From: Anaerolineae bacterium
GTDB lineage: Bacteria; Chloroflexota; Anaerolineae; Aggregatilineales; Phototrophicaceae
Direction of reading: 5' to 3'
DNA: 64,000 nt
Assembly (NCBI GenBank): GCA_017303635.1
Contig: JAFLCG010000010.1
Coordinates: 1-64,000 of the forward strand
Shown: positions 31,925 through 39,339 of the stretch, one piece after another
Numbering within the stretch: the stretch's first letter is position 1
Layout: each line of letters begins with the position of its first letter
Notes under the pieces: generated by a model
What the model was told of the DNA's origin: nothing
The model's database searches: none
Seen by the model: the letters and a program-made list of their open reading frames with translations, nothing else
Made by a program: the position numbers and the translations under genes

Positions 31925-32000
31925 TGTCTCCGGATTGGTGGCCGTTGACGATCAGCTACCGACTATTGACTATGGCCTATCGACCATAGACTATTGGCTT
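31925..32000. repeat. ACTATTG/CTATGG simple repeats
   Basis: The gap before the next gene contains GACTATTGACTATGG and a partly inverted ACCATAGACTATTGG within about 40 bp. A related GCTATTGGCTGATAG sits at 41062. No gene is visible in 31850-32001. Confidence 0.4.
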
Positions 32001-32001
32001 C

Positions 32002-32616
32002 ATGGACTCGATTATTCGCTTTATCGAAAGCCTTATTCAGGGCTTGATAGGTTTGCTGCAACCCATCTTTGCGAATGGCGGCGCAGCCTATTTTGTGCCG
32101 TTGGGTCTGCTGGCACTGTCAACTCTCTTTGCCTTCAACCCGACTCTGAAAGGTGCATTGGCAGGTTATATCCTTGGTTGGGTGGCGGCTATCGGATTTA
32201 TTGCCATGTATTTACAGGGTGGTGGCGACGGCATCCTCAACGGGATCATGGGCAATACGCCCCGGAGCGAACTGCTGCCATCGGCATTGCTGGGTGTCTT
32301 CATCTCCGCAGTGGTGATGCTGCTGACCGCCCGAAACCGGCTACAACAAGCTGCACCGATTGTCTTAGCCTGTGTAGTCGCTGTTTCGGTGATCTTGATG
32401 TTTCTCAGTTATCGGGCTGGGGCTTCCCTGGGTGGAACCACGTTCCAAACGGCAGGGATGGAAGAACTCGCACAGGATCGTCGGCGCACGCTGGGTGCGG
32501 TTGCGCTAGGCTTTGGTGCTGGAGTGCTCGTTAGCCTCTTATTGAGCGCGGCTAATCCACCCCCACCGCCCAAACCAGATGCTGCCAAAGAGAAGCCAGC
32601 AGACGGTAGCCAATAA
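32002..32616 (+). CDS. Membrane protein, unknown function
   Basis: A 204-residue protein with five or six membrane helices (near residues 25-45, 50-72, 92-112, 120-138 and 165-182) and a Pro/Lys-rich tail (PPPPPKPDAAKEKPADG). There is no strong ribosome binding site. It follows the ThrE pair by about 150 bp. No domain is recognised. Confidence 0.6.
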   Translation: MDSIIRFIESLIQGLIGLLQPIFANGGAAYFVPLGLLALSTLFAFNPTLKGALAGYILGWVAAIGFIAMYLQGGGDGILNGIMGNTPRSELLPSALLGVFISAVVMLLTARNRLQQAAPIVLACVVAVSVILMFLSYRAGASLGGTTFQTAGMEELAQDRRRTLGAVALGFGAGVLVSLLLSAANPPPPPKPDAAKEKPADGSQ

Positions 32617-32702
32617 CGCGCCAACATCGAGATGCGGTTGTCCATCCCCCCAATTTGTGATGTTTTGGGAGAATCTTCACTATACACACTGTGGAAATGT
32701 TC

Positions 32703-32747
32703 TATAATCACAATATATTCGACGGACAACCCGCCAGGGTTGTTTTT
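32703..32747 (+). promoter_or_regulatory. TATAAT followed by a terminator-like hairpin
   Basis: TATAAT at 32703-32708 is followed within 20 bases by ACAACCC-GCCA-GGGTTGT and TTTTT (32726-32747). The -35 is weak (TTCACT at 21 bp). This could be a short regulatory RNA or an attenuator in front of the acetyltransferase gene at 32888. Confidence 0.4.
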
Positions 32748-32803
32748 CATGTGTTATGAAAGGGTGCAATGAACGCCTTCCACGCTGAGTCGCCTTGATA
32801 ACC

Positions 32804-32840
32804 CCCGGTGCACACGCGGTTTGAGCCGCCCGGTTTTTGC
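32804..32840 (+). terminator. Second terminator-like hairpin in the 32.7-32.9 kb leader
   Basis: GCGG-TTTGAG-CCGC with outer CCGG/CCGG pairs and a following TTTTTG. It lies 48 bp before the ATG at 32888. Two such structures in one leader suggest premature termination control. Confidence 0.4.
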
Positions 32841-32887
32841 TTTGTGTCACCCGTTCGATTTCAGCGTAAGATCAGGATCAAGCACCC

Positions 32888-33370
32888 ATGACAATTGAGA
32901 TCACCACCGCGAGCGCCGATGAAGCGTCTATTTTGCACGACATCACCCGGCGCGCTTTTGCCGAGTATGTCGGTCTCCTGAACCCCACACCCGCCTGTTT
33001 GACTGAAAGTGTCCGCGACGTCGCTGCTACTATTCGACGTGGTGGTGCCGTGATCGCCCGTGTTGATGGGGTGGCTGCGGCCTCGGCCCGCTATGAAGTG
33101 CAGGATGGGCACCTGTATGTGAGCCGTGTGGCTGTGTTGCCGGACTATCGTGGTTGCGGGTTGGCCGGTGAATTGATGCACGCGATGGATCAGATCGCAG
33201 AGGCGTTGGGTTTAGAAGCGCTCCAGTTGCAGACCCGCCTCAACCTGCCGCGCAATATCCGTCTCTATGAGAAGCTGGGCTACCAGGTCATTGATACCTG
33301 GCAAAGTGAATCCGGCGCGGATGTACAGGTATTGATGGAAAAACGGTTGGAACATCTGGTGCTGGCGTAG
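32888..33370 (+). CDS. GNAT-family N-acetyltransferase
   Basis: A 160-residue single-domain acetyltransferase. Motif A is VSRVAVLPDYRGCGLAGEL with the R-G-x-G-x-A acetyl-CoA loop, and the last strand YEKLGYQVIDTW is typical. The N-terminus ILHDITRRAFAEYVGLLNP resembles uncharacterised Chloroflexota GNATs. The acceptor is not known. A hairpin-rich leader precedes it. Confidence 0.88.
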   Translation: MTIEITTASADEASILHDITRRAFAEYVGLLNPTPACLTESVRDVAATIRRGGAVIARVDGVAAASARYEVQDGHLYVSRVAVLPDYRGCGLAGELMHAMDQIAEALGLEALQLQTRLNLPRNIRLYEKLGYQVIDTWQSESGADVQVLMEKRLEHLVLA

Positions 33371-33375
33371 TTTAA

Positions 33376-33405
33376 GGGGCTATAGATTGCCCTATAGCCC
33401 TTACT
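33376..33405. terminator. Hairpin between convergent genes
   Basis: GGGCTATAG and CTATAGCCC form a nine-base perfect stem, extended by a G-U and an A-U pair, with an ATTGCC loop, between genes ending at 33370 and 33414. Confidence 0.65.
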
Positions 33406-33413
33406 TAACGTTG

Positions 33414-34100
33414 TCAGCCTTGGAGATAAAGGCTGTTGCCGCTTGCCCAGCCCACCCACAATTGGATTCCGCCAATCGCCCCTATGGATGTTAACATCCC
33501 TTGCTCTGGCACCTGTCTGAACAAATCTACAAAATCGACGAACGCCTTCCAGTGTGATCCTTTAGTGCTGAAGGAGTGCACAATCATGATGGCGTGGGAA
33601 GCGGTATAGCGTTGGGCTTCAATCACTGCCGAGGCTAGCCGATGCAGCAATTGATAGTGGATTGTATCCGGTACATCTGTAAGCCCAACCGCTGAACACA
33701 ACCCCATAAAACGTGCTTGCTTGTTTTCTGTAAAGGCCTCTCCATTTGTTTTCCACTGACCAACGGATGGCCCGAAGGATTCATCGACTTTACCTTCAAC
33801 CATGATGCTGATGAGCTTATGCCCTGACTTTGCCAGCACAAACAGATCATTTTGAGAGGCTAATCCACGCCCCGGTAATGGGACTTTGTGCTCTGGAATT
33901 GCTAGCAGAGGCTGAATATCCCGAAATACCTCGTGAGCGGTCGTCCGAAAGAGTTGAGCGATTTCAGGCGGAAAGCCATTAGCGGCTTGCCAGCAGTGGG
34001 CGAGCGCATAGGCCGAGTAGCCGGGTTTCCACTGTTTTTCTGGGCTTGCCAGCAAAGGTTTCCAATCATCGGCTGACTGGGTTGGGATGTAGAATTGCAT
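33414..34100 (-). CDS. Uncharacterised protein with a possible nuclease-like ExK motif
   Basis: A 228-residue soluble protein of a family I know only as uncharacterised (perhaps DUF6946). It has QNDLFVLA, then, about 15 residues later, MVEGKVDESFGP. The order Asp, then E-G-K, is what PD-(D/E)XK nuclease folds show, but the same residues can occur by chance. Its ATG lies two bases after the stop of the CAP-domain gene, so they share a transcript. Not recognised with confidence. Confidence 0.6.
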   Translation of the reverse strand: MQFYIPTQSADDWKPLLASPEKQWKPGYSAYALAHCWQAANGFPPEIAQLFRTTAHEVFRDIQPLLAIPEHKVPLPGRGLASQNDLFVLAKSGHKLISIMVEGKVDESFGPSVGQWKTNGEAFTENKQARFMGLCSAVGLTDVPDTIHYQLLHRLASAVIEAQRYTASHAIMIVHSFSTKGSHWKAFVDFVDLFRQVPEQGMLTSIGAIGGIQLWVGWASGNSLYLQG

Positions 34101-34102
34101 GT

Positions 34103-35467
34103 CTACCCCAAGTCAACTTCACAGCGTCCCGCGGTTGGATCACATGTGGCGAGCGTCTGGCTCCCACGCATGACCGTAAACGAGTTATTGGCCCAGAAAA
34201 CTTGCCCTGGCTGATACTCAACGATGCTGCGGACCAAACGGCATAAACCCGGTGCTGCTGCATTGGTACCACTTTGTTCAGCTTGCAGGCAGCTTCCAGC
34301 GGGGAAGGCTCCCAGGTTGAGATTGCCAGCAAACTGCGCCCAACGTTCCAAAGTCAACGTTCGCCCGTTGCCTGTGATGCTGATGCCACTTAGGTTGACT
34401 GTCCCGCTCGAACTATTGACCAGAAAGAGCGAACGCGCATCGTACAAGAGTGAAATATCTGGTGAAGCGGCACCCGGTTGCGGGGTCGCAAACACCAGTG
34501 GCACTGCGGTAGGAATGGCGGTTGGTACCGCTGTCGCATTGAACGAGAAACTCGTCATGTTGGCATTAACGGGAACGACCGTCGGTAGGTTGAAGGTGGT
34601 GGCCCCAGATGCTGTATTGGGAATGGTGGTCGCCGGTGCATTTGCCAGACTGTTGGCGGCGGGTTGGGTCGATGGCGTATTGCCGAGTGTTACCTCGGTC
34701 AGTGTGTCTTGTGTGCCGTCTGAGAGCAGGATGAAAAGTCGGTTTCCAGCACCAGCTGGTGGCTGAATACTCGGTGACCACGCTTGCCAATCAGCGGTCA
34801 GTGGTCTGCCTTCGGAGTCGAACAGGCGAATACGAGTCACGTCCTTGATGGCATTGCTGCCGCTGGCCCAGCGAAATCGTTCATTGCTGAGGTAGATCAG
34901 ACCATCATTGGCATTGTACGTGGCGGGGAATACATTCGGGCGGGAACCAAACACGACGATAAAAATGTAACGGCTACCATACTTGATGGCAGCGATGCCT
35001 ACTTCTCGATAAGCCGAATTCAAAGTAGCCTGGGAGTGAATTGCCGAACCGCGCCAGAAGGTCATGGCAGAGGCAACGCTGCCAGTCACCGCAGCATTTT
35101 CCCCAATAGCCGCCTGACTATTTGGCATGTATTTCGGCCAGTTAAACGGCTCGGCGATAGCCCGTTCTCCAGGTGAACGCCCCTGAGAATCAGTATGCAT
35201 CACCGTGTAGTCCGTCGGGAACTCTGGGAATTGCGCCAGATGAGTAGCCTGGCTTTCGGCGAGCGCAATGAGTGTGGGGTTCAGCTTGACCGGCCATAGG
35301 CCTTGTTGCAAACGCCAGTTATTGATCTCGGTCAGGATCTCGCTTGCCTTACCCGTATCTGATGTCGCTACAGATTGTGCGGCCAGCGTCGAAATGTGAC
35401 TCAGGATGAGGATAAGCGTAAGAAAGATGCCGAACCTGGAAGTGATTCTATGGAGATTGGCAGACAT
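34103..35467 (-). CDS. Secreted CAP-domain protein
   Basis: A 454-residue exported protein. After a signal peptide (residues about 10-30), residues 40-175 form a CAP/SCP domain (ILTEINNWRLQQGLWPVKLN, LIALAESQATHLA, IGENAAVTGSVASAMTFW, REVGIAAIKYG). A Pro/Thr/Ala-rich linker and a C-terminal beta domain (residues about 345-450) resembling lamin-tail domains follow, with several Cys in the last 70 residues. CAP proteins in bacteria are extracellular and of diverse role. It is the first gene of a two-gene unit. Confidence 0.82.
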   Translation of the reverse strand: MSANLHRITSRFGIFLTLILILSHISTLAAQSVATSDTGKASEILTEINNWRLQQGLWPVKLNPTLIALAESQATHLAQFPEFPTDYTVMHTDSQGRSPGERAIAEPFNWPKYMPNSQAAIGENAAVTGSVASAMTFWRGSAIHSQATLNSAYREVGIAAIKYGSRYIFIVVFGSRPNVFPATYNANDGLIYLSNERFRWASGSNAIKDVTRIRLFDSEGRPLTADWQAWSPSIQPPAGAGNRLFILLSDGTQDTLTEVTLGNTPSTQPAANSLANAPATTIPNTASGATTFNLPTVVPVNANMTSFSFNATAVPTAIPTAVPLVFATPQPGAASPDISLLYDARSLFLVNSSSGTVNLSGISITGNGRTLTLERWAQFAGNLNLGAFPAGSCLQAEQSGTNAAAPGLCRLVRSIVEYQPGQVFWANNSFTVMRGSQTLATCDPTAGRCEVDLG

Positions 35468-35564
35468 ACCTAATTCCTTTGTGGCGTGTAAAAGTCATTC
35501 TATCTGTAATGCCTTACGCTGCCACAAAAGGAACCTTAAGACTTCATAGTCCGCCTATTTTCTC

Positions 35565-36902
35565 TTATTGCAATCGGCGGAAGCGGACTTTTAGCCCATC
35601 TTTGGGGCGCAGCGTCGGGAATAACACATAGTCCAAGCTTTGACCCGGGAGCAGTTCCCAGGTGTACTGCCGCAGCAGATATGAGGTGATGATCTTCATC
35701 TCCAACTGGGCAAAGGCGTAACCCACACAGATGCGTGGCCCACCTCCGAAGCCTACGAGGCTGAACGGCATCTTCGCATCCTCGGCGCGTTCTGGTGAGA
35801 AGCGCTCCGGGTCAAAGCGGCTGGGTTCCGGGTAGATCGCCGGGTCTTGATGCGCCGCCGGGATGCCATACAGCACCATCCAGCCCTTGGGGATGTGATA
35901 ACCGTTGAAGTCGAATGGTTCGACCACTCCCCGGAAGCCACCCGGCACTGGTGCATACAGGCGCTCTACTTCCTTCAATACCTGTTCCAGATAGGTCATC
36001 TGTTTGATTGCATCAAGCGTCAGCGGCCCCTCGATGTCCAGTGACTCTTGTTCGGCCCACGCCTTTGCCCACACCTCCGGGTTTTGCGCCATGCTCATAC
36101 AGAATGAGGTCAGCATGGAGGTGGTTGTCTCATGCCCGGCGAAGAGTAGCAGCAGTGCTTGCGCCTTGAGTTCGGTCATGGAGAGTGCATCACCCTGTTC
36201 GTCGCGGCTCATCACCAACAAGCTGAGCGCATCCGTGCCAGGGTTCTGCTGGCGCTCGTGGATCGCCACTTCGATGTGCTTGAGCAGGTCATCACGGGCG
36301 CGGAGAGCCTTGCCGTAGGTCATGAAGGGTAGATTGACTGGTGCAGAGGTCAGGCCGAGCGTGAGTTCGGTGAACAGGCGGCTCAGGCGGGCCACATCAT
36401 CGCCGGGTTTGCTGCCCATCAGCAGTTCGCTGGCGATCTCAAACGTCAGTTGTTTGTTTTCCTCGAACCAGGCGAACTCGCCTTTTACCACCCATTTGTC
36501 CAGGTAACGCAGTGTCAATTGCTCCATGCTGCTCAGGTAATTGCGGAGCGCCTCCCGGTGGAAGGCGGGCATGATGAGCTTGCGGTTGCGGCGGTGTTCC
36601 TCGCCATCCTGCAGGAAGAGTGAGCGTCCCAGAATCTCGCGGAAGGTGACGGGCCAGCCTTCACCCCAGGAGAAATGTTTCATGCCGGTCGAGAGCACAA
36701 ATCGGTTGGCCTCTGGCCCGTTCATCATCACACAGGGGCGACCGAGGATGTGTGTGCGGATGATCGGACCTTCTTTTTCGATGCGTCGGGCCAGGTAACC
36801 GGGGTCGAACAGGAATTGGAGCGTTTCCCCAACGAATGGCAGGCCAAAACTGCCGGGCGGCAGCGGAAGGTTATTGGGATTCGAAGAGACTGCATTTGCC
36901 AT
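35565..36902 (-). CDS. Cytochrome P450
   Basis: A 445-residue soluble cytochrome P450. The heme-binding loop FGGGPRICVGYAFAQLEMK, the I-helix AGHETTTSML and the K-helix EVERLY (ExxR) are complete, and PERFSPE fits the following meander. It lacks an N-terminal membrane anchor. I chose ATG 36902. Ferredoxin partners are not nearby. The sequence pattern resembles CYP110/CYP102-like fatty-acid or alkane hydroxylases, but the class is uncertain. Confidence 0.9.
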   Translation of the reverse strand: MANAVSSNPNNLPLPPGSFGLPFVGETLQFLFDPGYLARRIEKEGPIIRTHILGRPCVMMNGPEANRFVLSTGMKHFSWGEGWPVTFREILGRSLFLQDGEEHRRNRKLIMPAFHREALRNYLSSMEQLTLRYLDKWVVKGEFAWFEENKQLTFEIASELLMGSKPGDDVARLSRLFTELTLGLTSAPVNLPFMTYGKALRARDDLLKHIEVAIHERQQNPGTDALSLLVMSRDEQGDALSMTELKAQALLLLFAGHETTTSMLTSFCMSMAQNPEVWAKAWAEQESLDIEGPLTLDAIKQMTYLEQVLKEVERLYAPVPGGFRGVVEPFDFNGYHIPKGWMVLYGIPAAHQDPAIYPEPSRFDPERFSPERAEDAKMPFSLVGFGGGPRICVGYAFAQLEMKIITSYLLRQYTWELLPGQSLDYVLFPTLRPKDGLKVRFRRLQ

Positions 36903-37260
36903 GTAGGTCACTTTCTTACGCTACAAAATCAGGCGTTTATCAGTTTACAGGTGTTTGTGATGGACGGAACAAAGGATTCGGTGAGAGGCGCAGTGTCAAG
37001 CATCGACACGATGGGTAACGATTGCGCCCTCACCCGCCACTCCTTCTTAATATGGTAGGTTTTTGGTAGGGACGCGCTACAGCGTGTCCGCTGCTATGTA
37101 GGGCGCACGGCTGTCCGCCCATTGTGGTCAGTTATTTCTCTGCAGTAGGAATACTGAACAAAATGGACAGATTGGACATATTAGACTCGCGCCTTTTGTC
37201 CAATAAGGCGAGTGTCGGTGCAGCAAAGGCGGGGCAGCAGCGGGCTCAGTGTAGCATAGT
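36903..37260. other. Intergenic region with short dispersed repeats
   Basis: No gene is seen in these 360 bp. They contain GGGACGCGCTACAGCGTGTCC (37069-37089, quasi-palindromic), TAGGGCGCACGGCTGTCCGCCC (about 37098-37119), which is related to the hairpin at 41119, and GGACAGATTGGACA near 37164, which is repeated in reverse at about 58580. Confidence 0.5.
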
Positions 37261-37273
37261 CTGGGTAATAAAC

Positions 37274-37287
37274 GGAACATATGTTCC
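37274..37287. promoter_or_regulatory. LexA-like palindrome P6 upstream of TetR
   Basis: An exact GGAACATATGTTCC, flanked by AAAC and GGTTTT. It lies 40 bp upstream of the -35 of the TetR promoter. A -10-like TTTATC at 37309 has the 20-bp spacing but is weak. Of the seven copies this and P7 are the only ones outside the array. Confidence 0.5.
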
Positions 37288-37326
37288 GGTTTTGAAATAT
37301 GGCAGATATTTATCCCGAATACGGAT

Positions 37327-37355
37327 TTGACAATTCAGTCAGCGTCTACTATTAT
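37327..37355 (+). promoter_or_regulatory. Strong promoter of the TetR operon
   Basis: TTGACA (37327-37332), a 17-bp spacer and TATTAT (37350-37355). It is followed at the start-point by the TetR-type operator below. Confidence 0.8.
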
Positions 37356-37358
37356 ATA

Positions 37359-37372
37359 ACTGACTGGTCAGT
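37359..37372. promoter_or_regulatory. TetR-type operator ACTGAC-TG-GTCAGT
   Basis: Perfect six-base arms around TG, placed at the predicted transcription start. This TGACTGGTCAGTCA-like sequence is common in front of TetR genes that repress themselves. Confidence 0.7.
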
Positions 37373-37391
37373 CATTGAATTGAAAGTGAAC

Positions 37392-37994
37392 ATGGCACGT
37401 CCCAAAAACCCTGAAATCCGCAGCGAGCGGCAGCAGCAAATCCTTGAGGCAGCGCGGCAGATCTTCGGTGAGCATGGGCTGGCGGAAGCCCGTATGGATG
37501 ACATTGCCCTGGCCGCTAGGTTGAGCAAAGGCACACTCTACCTGTACTACAAGAGTAAAGATGATCTGGTGGTGGGACTGCTGGAAGCTCTGTTCAGTCA
37601 GGCACTGGTTCAACTGCGTGCCATTATCGAGCTACCCGGCCTGACGGCAGAAGCGCGGATGATCCATTACGTAGAGAGGATTGTCAGCCTGATGGAGAGC
37701 GATGCAAGTTTGCTCAACATTAGCTACGAGTTCTATGCAGTGGCAGCACGCCGTCCGGCAGTGCGGGACTACCTGCAAACCTACTTCGGGGAGTATCGTG
37801 GCCTGCTGGCAGCCTTGCTTGAACAGGGGAAAGCACGCGGTGAGTATCCACTAGTGGATTCCGGGCAGGCCGCGCTCACACTGGTTGCATTGCTGGAGGG
37901 CTGCACCCTACTGTGGTTCACGGATCACACTGCGGTCAATCCCCGGCAAACACTACCTGTCGTCATTCGCCAATTCTTCAATGGTTTAACCTGA
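37392..37994 (+). CDS. TetR/AcrR-family regulator
   Basis: A 200-residue regulator from ATG 37392. The DNA-binding region is SERQQQILEAARQIFGEHGL, MDDIALAARLSKGTLYLYYK and SKDDLV. It is the first gene of an operon with a membrane protein and an acetyltransferase, which it probably represses together with itself through the operator at 37359-37372. A frame starting at 37299 was not used because it would include the promoter. Confidence 0.88.
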   Translation: MARPKNPEIRSERQQQILEAARQIFGEHGLAEARMDDIALAARLSKGTLYLYYKSKDDLVVGLLEALFSQALVQLRAIIELPGLTAEARMIHYVERIVSLMESDASLLNISYEFYAVAARRPAVRDYLQTYFGEYRGLLAALLEQGKARGEYPLVDSGQAALTLVALLEGCTLLWFTDHTAVNPRQTLPVVIRQFFNGLT

Positions 37995-38010
37995 ATAAAG
38001 GAATATCACA

Positions 38011-38619
38011 ATGGAACATATCAACTGGAACCCGCCGGAACCTCGGCGTGGTCTAGCTGGGTCATGGGACCGCTTCGTCGGCCCCGGCGCGACTTCGGCA
38101 GAAGAATGGCTGCAATTGTTGGGCGGGCTGTTGCTCACTGGGGCGCTGGTCATGGGCTATCTGAGCCAGCGTGAACTGCTCAATTGGTCGGTTGCCCAGA
38201 CCGGGATCGCCCTACTGCTGGCGCTGGATTTGACCGGCGGTATCATCACCAACGCCACCGGGGCTGCTAAACGGTGGTATCACCGGGCAGGTCAACATAC
38301 CTTGCGGGCGCATATGCCGTTCATCCTCGTCCATGGGGTGCACTTGCTGGTGGTTGCGCTGTTGTTCCGCCAGATGGATTGGGGGTTCTTCGTGGTGCAT
38401 TATCTGTTTTTGTCGGGCAGCGCGGTTATGCTGGTGCAGGTTCCCCTCTACCTGCAACGCCCAATCAGCCTGACCCTGTTCTGCGGCGGCTTACTTCTGG
38501 GGATGTATCTCTTTACGCCGACACCGGGACTGGAATGGTTCATACCTTTCTTTTACCTCAAACTACTGGTGAGCCATCTGGTGAAAGAAGCCCCTTTTGC
38601 GCCGGAGGAGAGTCGATGA
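38011..38619 (+). CDS. Membrane protein with His-rich helices
   Basis: A 202-residue protein with about six helices. The RWYHRAGQHTLRAHMPFILVHG region has several His residues near helix ends, suggesting metal or heme binding, without a known motif. It starts 17 bp after the TetR gene behind AAAGGA, and its TGA overlaps the next gene's ATG. Not recognised. Confidence 0.65.
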   Translation: MEHINWNPPEPRRGLAGSWDRFVGPGATSAEEWLQLLGGLLLTGALVMGYLSQRELLNWSVAQTGIALLLALDLTGGIITNATGAAKRWYHRAGQHTLRAHMPFILVHGVHLLVVALLFRQMDWGFFVVHYLFLSGSAVMLVQVPLYLQRPISLTLFCGGLLLGMYLFTPTPGLEWFIPFFYLKLLVSHLVKEAPFAPEESR

Positions 38620-39233
38620 CCACCATCGAACCTATCGATTTACCGGACGCTGTGAAAGCTGCTATGGCGGTGTTCCGGGATGCATTTCGGGATGATCCGG
38701 GCATGGTCTACATTTGCCAACGCGAACACGGCGGATACGAGCAGCGGCTGACGACATGGTTTGGGGCGACCCTACACCTCCAGATTGCGAACCATCAGCC
38801 TGTGTTTGGTATCCAGCAGGATGGAGAATACATCGCCTGTGCGATGCTGACGCTCCCTAACGCACGACTGAGCCTGCCGAGCCTGTTGAGGTGGTTATCG
38901 GCGGTCGCATCAGGGACAGGGGTGAGAACTGTATGGCGGACGCTGTCTCACCTCCAGCGAATTGGCCCGTACCAACCGCAAATGCCACATGTACGGCTGG
39001 AGTTCATCGCGGTAGCCCCCGCACATCAGGGGAAAGGCCACGCCCGCCGCTTGCTGGATGATATTCATCAGTTATCTGAGTCGCACGCGGAGTCCAGCGG
39101 CGTATGGCTGGAGACAGTCAACCCGGCTAATGTGCCGCTGTACTTACGGCTTGGCTACGGCCTCACGCAGCACTTGTCTGTGGCTCATTCGGTTGAAACA
39201 TGGATCATGTTCCGTCCCAATTCGGTCGTCTAA
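38616..39233 (+). CDS. GNAT-family N-acetyltransferase
   Basis: A 205-residue acetyltransferase from ATG 38616 (GGAGGAG upstream; ATGA overlap with the previous stop). The acetyl-CoA motif is EFIAVAPAHQGKGHARRLLD and the final VPLYLRLGYGL segment is typical. Probably co-regulated by the TetR protein of this operon. Substrate unknown. Confidence 0.88.
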   Translation: MTTIEPIDLPDAVKAAMAVFRDAFRDDPGMVYICQREHGGYEQRLTTWFGATLHLQIANHQPVFGIQQDGEYIACAMLTLPNARLSLPSLLRWLSAVASGTGVRTVWRTLSHLQRIGPYQPQMPHVRLEFIAVAPAHQGKGHARRLLDDIHQLSESHAESSGVWLETVNPANVPLYLRLGYGLTQHLSVAHSVETWIMFRPNSVV

Positions 39234-39339
39234 CCATGACCAGACATAGACCGTGCTGCTTGCAACTCTGGAGCAGGTCAGCGATACTCATTCTCCACAC
39301 GACTGAAAACAAATTCTGAAATCTTACGGAGAAATCTCA

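Noticed and set aside
32750..32880. A tRNA or known riboswitch in the leader of the GNAT gene
   Set aside because: No cloverleaf with a GTTCRA arm and CCA-type end could be drawn, and no known aptamer core was recognised; only two hairpins are supported.
37299..37391. An N-terminal extension of the TetR protein at 37392
   Set aside because: It would run through the promoter and the operator; the DNA-binding domain begins normally after ATG 37392.
38274..38615. A longer start for the GNAT protein at 38616
   Set aside because: It overlaps the preceding membrane-protein gene, while ATG 38616 has GGAGGAG and the common ATGA overlap.
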